From Eudorina sp. 2006-703-Eu-15 (lineage: Eukaryota > Chlorophyta > Chlorophyceae > Chlamydomonadales > Volvocaceae), in NCBI GenBank assembly GCA_003117195.1, contig BDSI01000014.1, positions 1 to 64,000 of the forward strand: a stretch of 64,000 bases of DNA. The letters are read 5' to 3'. Made by a program: the position numbers and the translations under genes. Shown piece by piece: positions 47,359-58,900 of this stretch (position 1 is the first letter of the stretch; each line of letters begins with the position of its first letter). The notes under the pieces are model-generated. The model ran no database searches, was not told the origin of the DNA, and saw only the letters and a list, made by a program, of their open reading frames with translations.

Positions 47359-49942
47359 ATCTTCTTCACGCCCCGACGACACCGAAACGACGCAGTCCTC
47401 ACAACCCATGAATGGCAGGAGGCAGTCTTCGATGCCGCTTCCGCCCCTTCATCTGGATAGAAATGCGGCCACCCCGGGCGCCCTGACTGCCGCCAACTCC
47501 TGGCCCCGTCTGTTCCATTCCGCGTAATAATGCAGCCAACAGGGTGGCCGAGGCCCCGGTAGTGGCGCCTGCCCCCATTCATTCCATGCCCAGATAAGTG
47601 GCGACCAGTCGCCAGATAAGAGGCAACCAGTCGCGACCACAGCACCTGTTTTATTGGGGCCGCACAGCGCGCCACGCCCTGCCTACCGCCTTACAGCCGG
47701 CGTGCCGCAGCGCGTCCCTCGACGCCGTTACGGCGACGAGGAATGGAGCCGTCGTGGCTCCGCGCGGCTGCCGTAAGCTCCAGCACACAGCGCGACGACA
47801 CGTCCAGGGGCGGTGCTGCTACCAAGCTTGGCCGACAGGCGTCATGGCAGTCGCGACCCAGGTGCTCCACCACCTCGCTAGCTCGCGCTCACAATAACTC
47901 GGCAATCACTCACTCTCGAATGCCCGACAGCGTCTGCGGGCGACACCCTAAGATCGTACCCCATCCCCACCCCCATTCCCTCGCTTCAAACACGTTGCTG
48001 TCCCTCCCCATCCTGCAAACTCCCGCGGGTCCCCTCCGCTTCGGGACCTGGTTTGCCCGCTCCCTACCCTGCTGCAGGGTCTCGTGGGTCGCATTCAACA
48101 CAAGCCAATATTGTTCGGGCTCTTCCCCGAGGCCAACCCGGCTCAAGTCCCCGCGCCCCGCACGAGGCGCATCGACTGCTAACAGCGCACGCACATCGAA
48201 TCGCGGAACCCCCGACGTCGCCCCCGAGACAACGGTACAACGTGTGCAATGGCACGCCTGCGCGAGAAACGCGCCAACACGCAGCTCCCTTTCTTCCAGC
48301 GCACACTCTTCTTCGTGCCCGACATTCGGCATTCACAAAGCCACAGCGCGCCCCGTCGCTTCTCTCTACCGTCTTTCCAGGACAGCAAGGAAGTGGCATA
48401 CCATCCCGGTGGACCAAGCACACCCCCGTGCACCCAACCACGTGGTCCACGCATGCAATGCAACGCACCCAACCACAACAGGCGAGGCAATGTGCCATCG
48501 CGATCCCGGGCGCTCGATTTCCAGGCGGCCCCAACCGCGATGTGCAACTGCGACATTGCCAGCACGGACACGGCACCCGGGGGGTGCAAACACGCAAACA
48601 GGCAAATGCGAACGGGAGCTTACGAGCGCCACACGACGCCAAACAGTCGGCTGCGCGACGGTACTGTATTCGGTCCACGATGTCGCTCACTGCCGTCTAC
48701 GGGTCGTCAACACACTGGCGAGCCTTCCAGACCCTTAGTATTTTCCCCGACCCGGGGTCGTTTCGGGTTTCTTCCTATTTTCAATTTGTCCCTCAACCCC
48801 CAGCACGTCTGTGGGCCCCGCCCATCGCCGCCATGCACGCAATCTGATGGGGCGCAGGCGCCACGACTAGCCAATCTGGGCCCCGAAAAAATCTCACCAC
48901 TAGCAGACATCAGTAAACAGCACCCTCACGGTGACACAAAAACGCAGCACGTGCCCAGCACGTGGTTTGCGCGGCAGGCAGCGCGCCCTCAAATAACGGC
49001 CGGAATAAAATCCATCGGGTTGCCTTCCATGGGATGGGATAATGGACGTTTCCACGCAGCGGCCGCGCCGCCAAACCACGAACGAAAGACTCCAGGTCGC
49101 GGGACGGAAGCGCGCAGGTCGGCTCCTCCAGACCCCCGGTGAGCCCACCAAGTGATGAAGACCCTGGCGGAAACAACGGTGGGGACTGTCTGTCGAGTAA
49201 AGTTGCCCTCATCCCTCCCGCACGCCTCACACCACAGCGGCATATCCTATCACCATGAGCAGAGGGCGAGCGACACTGCACCCCCCGGTGCAACGCCGGA
49301 TAAATCAATTTCCGCACATCGTCCATGCCCCCCCACCCACCCACACCGGTTGTCACGTAAAATCAACGGTTGGCATGCGTTGTGAATAACTTGGAAATGC
49401 TCTCCGCTAGACGTCTGCCACGCACAACACCGTACAATGCGACTGATGCTGCTAGAGACGAGACGTTTGGGACACGGCGGCTGCGCATCGGCCCCGCCGC
49501 TTCCATGGACCGGCCCAGCCAATCCGTGCAACGCTGAGTACAACACCACTTGGAAACACCCTCGCCTTACCTCTCCCTTTAGCGCACGCGCAGCCCATCT
49601 GTACCAGCCTTCTGCGTCTGGCCAGGATCTCGGCACCATACGCACCAGCTCTCAAGCTGCCTGTACATCCAGTGTATATCCCGCCCAAACCCAAACCAAA
49701 TTATTTGGCGGCCGTTTTTCGATTTACTCGCACAAGCACACTGTCCTTTAATACGCGGAGCACAACCGACCCAAGCCCGGCGCTTCATCCTCGAAGCCCG
49801 CGCCTGTCACCCTATCGCAGGCCGGCCACTCGCACCACTTTCTGTTCACGATTTTGCAATTTGAAATACAATACTCAGGGATCACGTGCCCCAACACTGC
49901 ACGCACCCGACTGTTTCTGAGATCGAGGCCGGCACCGACCCG

Positions 49943-52900
49943 CTACTGCAACCGGCCGAGCAGCTGGCTTATGGCGGTCACGAGCTCCGGTGTGCGCGGC
50001 CGGCTGGTCGGCTCCGCTGTCCAGCACCGCTGAGCAAGGAACCTGCGGCAGTTGCGGATCACAGAGCTGTAGGCGGCCGACATCTTGTCGTGTTGTGTAC
50101 CGCTAGTTCCTAGTTCTTGTCGGGGCGTGCCTGCGCTACCCTGGCTGCGTCACCTCCCATGACCAAGCGGTCCCGTGTATGTACGACCCACAGGAGGGGA
50201 GACACACGCACACACACAGGTAAGGGTGTACTTCTTTTTTAGTTAGTTCTTTTTTTAGTTAGTTCTTTGCTGCCTGAATTGCATCGCGGTTGCCTTGTTA
50301 GCCGCATCTACGTATGGTAAGTACTTCCTTGCAGGTTATATGGTAAGTATATCTGCACCTGGGTTCGGTCGGGCGGGTTTCTTTTCCTAAACACACATAT
50401 CGTTGGGTACTGCCAGACGGATTGCATAGCACGCACTCCTGCAATGTGTACACAGGTACGGCATAGCCGTACAGAAGTTCGCAGTACAGGTAGCCCAAAT
50501 GGGTCCCCAACCATCCGGTAAGCCTGCGTGTTCTATACCCTGCCCGCCGATCACCACGCGCACGCGGCGCACCTGTACCGGACGGGGATGCTTTCGTCGA
50601 ATGTGGGGCGCATGCCGCGCTTGACCAGACGGCCGATGTTGTTGGGGTGGACCTGCCGGCACGAGGATGGGGCAGACCAAAGGGCTTATTAGCCAAGCGT
50701 TCACAGTAAACCAACCTAAAACATCTGGCCGGGGTATCACTTGACATCATACACTCGCATACCCATATCCATTGGGCACGCCGACACGCCCAACGCATAG
50801 CACGTACTCCTGCCCTGGCCCTCCTGGACAACACCACACAAACACACAGTTTTTTACACACATGGGTTTGGGTTTCCTCGATAAACACACACATACACAT
50901 GGTAAGTGTTATGGTAACTGGTTTGGGTCAGGCGGATTCCTTCGCAGGACACACACAGAGGAGTCGGCGTCGGCACCCTGAAATAGGAATCCAGGGGCAG
51001 AGGAGCAGTGGAGGAAGGAGCGCGGGAGAGCGGATGACCTGCTCCGCCAGGTCGCAGGTGCCTATCATCCGGAGGGGGTGCCCTATGTCCGCACGTGCGT
51101 GAGCAATACCGACGGCATTGGCGCCGACAGCAGTGGCCTTACCTCCGGGTAGGGCCGCGACCCGCCAGCCGTCATCTCCCTGCGGTCCAGGGAGGGTGGG
51201 GCAACGCCCAAGTGCGCTCAGTACGAGGGTTGCGTGCGCTGCGGCGTGGCTCGTCGTGCAGGTTGTGGCGGCTTGTGGCGACTGCAGGCTGCGGCGGCGC
51301 AGGACCGCTCCCGGATGTGGGGCACGGCAGTGCGGTCCGTGGACGCGCAATGCGCCGCAAGTGTATGGTAGGGAGGCTTCGCGTGTCGCCGATGACCGGT
51401 GGGGTCCGCCACTGCAACATGGCTCATCTAGTGCATGCCCGAGCGGCGGCGCCGCGCGAGAGAACTTTGGCGCACGAGAACATTTTGTGCAGTGAGAGCA
51501 GCCACGTGAGCGAGACCAGGACGAGCCCAACCCTACGCAGCCCAACCCCAGCAGAAACAGCTCTTGAGTGATACCCTACTCGCGCGCGTGCGACTTACCA
51601 CATGAGGATCCCGAAGCTGGCCGCCAAGAGTGGAGTGCAATCCAATCCACCATCGGGCGCGAGGGATAACGAACCACGGGTCGGTCCGGGCGAAAATTTG
51701 GGCAAGCGTCAGGACGCCGTGAGTGGACCGTGAGAGGATGTGATGGACCGTCCAGCTGCAGGGTGAGGTGCCCCGACCGCCTGCCAGCCAGGCAGCCATC
51801 GATATGCCAGCGGCCGGGGATACAGGCCCATCCGCTGTCGCCGCAGACGCCGGGCTGGCAGACGCAGGTCCATCACAACACGCACAAAACAAGACGCCCG
51901 ACACGCCGGCCCATCACAGCATCCCAGACGTCCCATGTCACTCCCGGGCACCTCCATTCGAGTTTCGGCTGAGGTGCGGCAACGGCGGCCGGCCACTGCG
52001 CGACACGTGCACGTGCACGCGCATGTGCGGCCGAACGTTCGTACCTGTACACATCCGCGTTTGCATCCAGCCGCGCCGCTGTCGGGCGAATGTGGCGCAC
52101 ACGCGGGAACCATACCTCGTCAGGGAAATGCCAAAGCAGGGCACCCACAAAGCGGTGTACAGGCATGCTGTGCGGGCAGCCCACCCAAAGGGCGATTCCG
52201 CGCCAGTCGCTGCGCGGCGGCCGCCCGTCCTTCCCCCCATCCCCTGACAGGCCAACCTCGTTCGTGTCCTCCTTTGCAGGCAAGACAGGGGTGCGAACCA
52301 TATCCGTGTGCGGGGTGTGTGCGCGGGTTCCACGCAGGGCACTGTTCATGCCGCCCGGGCCGCCAGGCCGCCTGGGCTCCCTCCCCCGCCCCGCCCCGGC
52401 CGACGACGGAACAAACAGTTGGTCCCGTCGTCAGCACCACGAGACGAAGGCAGACAGACAGACAGACACACAGACACACACAGGGTATATTATATACGCA
52501 TACGGGCAAACTATTGGGGCCCCTCGCATGTCACGCACTCCTGTTCTGCCTGCTTGATTTACACACAGACAGACATCCGACTGACGCGCTGCACGCAACC
52601 CCGGGCGACCAGGACTCACGTTTCTGCCAGCACTCCGGAGCCATGTGGGTCACCCTGCATGCAGCAATCGAGGTTCGGGGCCACGGGACAGGTCCACGGA
52701 TGACACGGACGTTGCATACAGGCATGCAACGAAGCCTCTGCAGAGGGCCTTGGGGCGCGTACCCGGGGAGCACGCACACGGCGCAACGCAACGCAGGGTG
52801 TGCCACATGGGGCACTTCCGAGAGGCACAAAGGCACCTCTGGCGAATGCAAGGTCGTGGACGTGGCCGGCGGGCACGTGGTGGCGGATCCGCCCTCCGTG

Positions 52901-55900
52901 ACTGACGCCTCGGGAGGAAGCCTGGGTCGGCTACTGGCTGGTTCCACCCGCGGAGCCCTTGGTGTGGCACCCACTCGCGTTACCTCCTATGGGTGCGCAG
53001 TCCTTGGTAAGGGTTGATGAGATGAGGCGTCTACGAGCTATCTGGGCCCGTTGGGAACACCCGGTCGGGACGAAGGGTCCACCTTTAACGCTTACCACTA
53101 CCTCCTAGTCGCGCTGCAACCCCGCCATGCGCGCAGAGTTGACTGCTGCTGCGGCGGCGGCTGACCACTCTGACCAGTACATATGCGAGTACGGCCGGAC
53201 CACATTTCCCGAATACACCTACGTGCCGCACGTGTCGTCCACGTAGGCGAAGGGCTCCCCGGCAGACGTCTCGTCTCCCGGCTGCGGCGGGGGCAGAGGC
53301 GGAAGCGGGGGACGGCGCAGGGTGGGCGTGTCCCGCATCACACGGGGCCGATCACTGTATCGGCATCCATCCCGACGGCCCCGCGACCCGGCCACAACAC
53401 TTCCATGCACGGCCGTGTCGGCATGGGGCCACGGTGGCGCGGTTTCGTGTCTTTGCAGTGTGCGGTTAGCGAGGAGGCTACGGCTAGCTGTCACCGAGGA
53501 CCCTAGCGGCGTCCACCGTAACATCATTAGAATAATATAGAAAGAGACGACCCACCCCACAGTGACGACGCACACACACCTGGTTCAGCAGCGTGACGAA
53601 GCCAAAATCTGCATGACGCGAGCGGAAGCGGGAGCGGGCGCGGGGAAGGGGGTGTATGGGCAATTGGCAGACATATAGCCCCTAAGGGGCAATTGGTAGA
53701 CATATAGCCCCGAAGGGGTAAGTAGGCATTGGACGTGAGCGCCATGAGTACGGTATCCGGCCACTGCGTTACCGCATTGCTGCAGCGCCAGCTGCTGGAA
53801 CCAACCCGCCAACAGGAGCCTACCAGCAGCCCGCTTCTAACAACAGCTTCAGAGCGACGGCACGGCGCGCAATCGTACACGATCGGAGTCGCTTATGCAG
53901 GGGCGGTGCAAGTAGATCCCTGGAGGGTTGAGACTTGAGAGGGTTGCTTGCTACAGCCGGCGCTCAACCGCCGGCGCTCGACCTGCCCGACCCAACGCAA
54001 CGCCCTCCTCGCGCACGCTCCCGCACCCGCCCCACCTGCCAGCTTTGCTGTGAAACCCCGCGGATCCGTCACGTTGCTCTTCAGCAGCACATTGGCGGGC
54101 TTGACATCTGCGGGGGACGGCGGGTGATGACGGCGGGTGATGACGGCGGAGGTGACTGACAGGTGGGTTCAGGACTTCAAGACAAGCAGCAGGGCGCCAA
54201 GACGAGGAGGGTGCCCCTTGTGCTGGGCGCGGGCCGGGCTGAGGAACGCAAGACATCCGCATACGGTATCCGCACATCTCGGCCCCCGGCGCCCTCCCGC
54301 CGACCGCCCCCTGCCCTTACCCCTGTGGATCAAATGGTGGGAGTGGAGGTGCCGCAGCGCCATCGCCACGTCCAGCAGCGTCATCAGGATGCCCTGCAAG
54401 TAACGTGCGGCATACCGTACGTACGTGCGATGTCAGCCGTGCAGTGGGGCGTGTTGTGCGTGGCAGTTGCGGCTGCCTGCGTGCAAGCTCGGGGCAACGC
54501 ACCTTGAAATCGAGCGACCGCGACGGCCTGACGGACCCGACGGACCCGACGCCGAGGAGCTTCTTTGAGCTGGTCAGCACGGCCGGGAAGGTGCGCTTGT
54601 GCAGCGCGGTCGCCAGGCAGCCCTTGTCGCACCACTCGCACACGATGGCCGCACATATGGGCGGCGCGTCTGCGGGTGCAGGGAGGGAATGAGGGAGAAT
54701 ACCGAGCAGCGGATCCGCATCAACCCATGTCGCCCGCGCTGACTGCCAGGGTAAAGATCCGCGAGGGGGGGAGACGTGCTAATGTCCGTAGGGTGAACAA
54801 GTCAACAGTCAAATGACGGTCTCACCCACCCTTTCGCAGGTTGGTTGGGTGGTTGCTGGTTGGTTGGCTTCTAATGTCGGGTCTGAGGAAGCCAACCAAC
54901 CGACCCACCACCCATACAACCAATCATTCTTACATCCAACCAGCCAGCCCGCCAACCAACGCACCTGGCGCCGTGATGATGGTGTCATCCACCGGCTTGA
55001 GGAAGAAGTGGTCCGTGCCATCCGGCATTCCCCGCCGCCCCAGCGTCACGTTGCTGAACGTGCTGTACACCTGGAGCCCAGGCCACCAGGCCACCAGCAA
55101 CCCCGGACAGAGCGCGCACACGTCATGACGCCGCAGAGGAGCAGGCGGGCGGGCGGGCGGCGCAAAGCCGCCCCACAGACAGATGTGTCTCGACCTCACG
55201 ACGTGGTACCGCACAAGGCCCTTCCCCCGGGCACCCCCGCCTCCTTGCAGCCGGCAAGGTAGGCCCTTGACGGCTGCAACAGGTCCTTCCCACGACCGTC
55301 CATTTCCCTGTTGGCTCCCGCCGGTCTCCTGCCAACCCTTTCTTTCAATCAACACCAAAGGGGGTCGGATGCGCCCATGCCGCTCAGAGTCCAATGGATG
55401 CTGTGTCCCGCGCCACGCATGCCCCCCCCCTTGGCGCATCCGCCACCGCGCCGTCCCCTCCCCACCCGGCAGTCGGCGCGCGGACAGCCAGCCCGTTCGG
55501 CTGCGGCTGAGCCACAGGTCGCATTGGCACATTTACGTGCGCTGCCTGGCGTGCCGTACCTGCATGATGTTGGGGTGGCTGATGGTCGTCATGGCCGCAA
55601 GCTCCATGGCGTTGCGCAGCAGCGCCCGCCGGGCCGCCAGGCCGGGACCCGTTTCGCCGTCTCCGTCTCCGTCGCCCTCGCTCTTGTTCGCTTCGTCGCC
55701 GCTGGCGCCGCCGGCGTCGGCGTCCCCGCCGCCACCAAGGCAGTCCACCGCCGCATCCGCCTTGGGCGACTCGGTCGCGTCCTGCCCGTCCACCTGCACG
55801 ACAACCCGGTCACCCAGCCGCAGGCATGCAGGCAGGCAGGTCGAGGACGGAACCTCCGAAACCAAAACACCCGCGGGCTGCAACCCACGACCAAAAACAC

Positions 55901-58900
55901 GCCGGTGAGGAGATGCGGACTGCAGTCGCACGACATGACGGGCGCAGCTGCGTGGCGGCGGCGACTGCCACCTTTGGAGATTGCCCGACAGGGATCGCCG
56001 AGTGAATGCCGCCCCTGACACTGCACGGCTCCAGCGGGCGCCTCCAAAGGGTTTTGCGCAGAGGCCTCTTTGGAATAATCGTATTATAGATGTAAAGTGG
56101 CGGAATGGCCTCATACGGCAGGGCAGCGCGTGTTGAAACACCACAGCCCGGCAGGCAAGCAGCCCGGGAGGACATGATTCCACCGATCAATCACCGATAA
56201 AACTCACATCGGGCATCTCCATGAGCTGCGCGAGCCACCACAGGCGCGGAGGCGCATTCGCGACGGGCAGCAGTCATCCCCCGCCGCCGTCCGGGCCCGG
56301 CGTCCGGGACACATGACACGGATGTGGCCGTGCGGCAACGCCAGGCCACCAGACCAAAGCCAGGAAACGAGGACGAGGGGGACCCGGGAGCCGCGGGAAG
56401 GGGTCAAGGGGCAGGGCGAGAGGCGGGAGGAGCGCGCGCCGTCAGTGTGTTTGGATATGAGACCCGTCAGTGTGTCGCGAGCATCGCATCACATCGGCCA
56501 TCGAACCCTAGGGCTCCGACGGAAGCTCCGCACCGCACGGTACAGAAAACATCCATTTCAACCGCGATCCCGTCCCGATGCGGCCACCCAAGGCAGGTGC
56601 CCCTCCGCTCCCTCCGTGCGGCTTCAATACTACGTCCGCGGAGGCTGCAATGTGTCCTATACCATACGTCACATTTCCTTGACCCCGGCCCGCCCACCTT
56701 GATTGCGCAGTCCAGGGTCCCCAGGGTGCCCTTGAACACCACCGCGCAGCCGCCATGGCCCAGCTGGTTGTGGAGCTCCAGCTGGGCGAGGTCGCCGTGG
56801 TCGGCCCCGAATGAGTGGTTCGGGGTGGTTAGGAAGCTGCCGCGGGTTCGGTTCATGCTCACCGCGGCCGCGGCTATCGCCGCCTCCACCCGGGCGTTGC
56901 TGATGCTGCCCTGCATGCTGGCCACCAGCAGGGGCATCTGGGCACGCAAGGTGCTCTGGACTGCAGCCGCGACAGAGGGCGGAGAGGAGTGGAGGGACGA
57001 GGAGAGGAGGGGAGGCGGCGATGCCGGAGGCGATGCGCGGGAGGAGGCGAAGCGGGGGGCGCGGGGAGGAGGTCAGGACAGCGAGAGAGATCCTCAGGCG
57101 GGCGACCGGGACCTGGAGCGGGTGCCGGAGGCAGCCCATGGCGCGCCCAAGGCGCGTGCCCGGCGGCTTCGCCTCGTTATCAATCCGTCCCGCGTCGCCT
57201 CCTAGCTCTCGCGCAAACGAACCCCCTGGCAAGCCCAGCAGGCCACAGGCCGCCCCTCTGCGCATCCATCCCTGCCGCTCCAAAACCCCACGCACCCATG
57301 CCGCTTCCCATCCCACGGCCACCCCCTGCTGTGCTGCACCCACGCACCCACCCATGTCCAGCTCCTCCATGTGGATCACCGTGCTCCGCGTCAGCGCGTC
57401 GCCCCCCGCGGTGGCCATGCCCACGTTCTGCGACGCCGGCACCGTGCTGCCCTGCGCAGACAGCAAGATCGTGCCCATCGTGTTGTCCGCCGGCACGTGG
57501 GGGCTGGCGGCCGTGTCAATCAGGTCCGTCACGCCTGGCCCGCTGCCGACGCCGGCAGCACCGCCGCCGTTCGTCAAGCCGCGGCTGTCGTACAGGAAAG
57601 ATTGGACGAGCGGGTTGCAAATAGGCATCATGTGCTCTGTGGTCTGCTCGGTGGTGTCCTGGGTCAGCAGGAGCTTGGCGTGGGTGCAGCCCTCGAGGCC
57701 GCTCGCGGGGGCGCAGCTCGTGCAGCCGCCCGCGGTGCGGCCGCCCTTGGCGGCGGCGGCGCTGTCGGCTTCGTCCCCGTCGGCCGTCTCCACGACCGCG
57801 TACGACCCGGGCGGCGCCGTGACGAGCGTCTCCATCTCCAGCGACAAATCGGTGGTGAGTTTGCGGGACACGACTGGGGACAGAACCTGCAAACCACACA
57901 CACACACATCGTTTGGGGCTGCGGCAGGAGCAGTCGTGTGGCATACGGGGAGTTCCAGGCGTAGCTATGCCCCTTGCTTGTCACGAACTCCTGCTCTGCC
58001 TGCCTACAAACACACATGCACGCAAGGGTACGATGATGGTGTTTCTTGAGAGCTGGGCATGGGCAGTTGTATGGCATAGCGGCGTTTCCCGGCCAAATGT
58101 TGCCTCTTGCATGAGACACGCACGCCTGCCTTGCCTCCCAGAGAACACACACACGCATAGGCATACATCGTTGATAGTGCGCCCGGGAGCTTATCAAGGC
58201 GACGGCAGCGGAACGGGTGCAGCCGACCGTCATTGTCGAGGCAACGGAGGCCGCCGGTGCTGCAGAGATCCAAGCGGTCACGAGGCCACCTGCACGAACG
58301 CGCCTTGCCAACCAGGGACCCCCGCCACATCCCCTCGGTGCGTTGTCTCTGAGCGGCGCACACGTCCAGCGCCGGGTTACATCTCGTCTTGATACCCTGC
58401 CCCCGCCCCCACCACATGTCAACCAGTTTCCTGAACCACCCCATCCCACAACGGGGCCAGTCCTCCTCGCCGACCACGGACCCACCCACCTCCAGGATCT
58501 CCTGCAGGTTGCACCGCGCCTGCCGCAGCAGCGGCATCGGCAGCGGCTGCGGGAACGTCACGTACAGTCCCAACATGGTCCTGCCCTCCGCGATGGGCAC
58601 CACGAGCAGCAGCAGCGACGACACAGGGCGCCTGCCCGACGTGAAGCTGCTGCCCAGGCTGCTCATGGCACTGCCGCCGCCACACAAGCCGCCGAAAGCG
58701 GCCCCGGCGGTGCCGGCCCCCGTGCCGCTGTTGGTGATCAGCAGCAGGATGTCCCGCGAGGGCTTCTTCGGGTCCTGCATGTGCATGGCGCAGTCCTCCA
58801 CCTCCACGGCATATGCACGGCATCCCGTACAGTACGACCCATTCCCGGCGCCGCCGCTGGTGGGGATGCTGCTGGCGGCGGTGGAGCGCCTTATGGTGTG

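Larger units (their letters stand above)
43706..49942. other. 6.2-kb region without a supportable gene
   Basis: After the CCDC130 3' UTR (to about 44,081) nothing has recognisable coding content on either strand. Several overlapping open frames of 190-330 codons between 46,284 and 49,142 are arginine/proline/alanine-rich in every frame and show no domain. The region holds a 15-bp-armed inverted repeat (46,858-46,937), a 22-bp tandem repeat (47,271-47,358), a short GTCCACCGAAGAGG duplication near 45,720 and one AAACACACA-type dispersed repeat (about 44,167). Degenerate transposon DNA is likely but I cannot assign a family. The right end probably contains the kinase 3' UTR. Confidence 0.6.

Noticed and set aside
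47743..49142. Overlapping plus-strand frames of 264-331 codons
   Set aside because: Three frames are open at once, composition is Arg/Pro/His-biased, and no motif, start context or splice pattern supports any of them.
15359..49942. tRNA genes in intergenic regions
   Set aside because: Isolated box-B-like strings were seen, but no cloverleaf with a matching acceptor stem.
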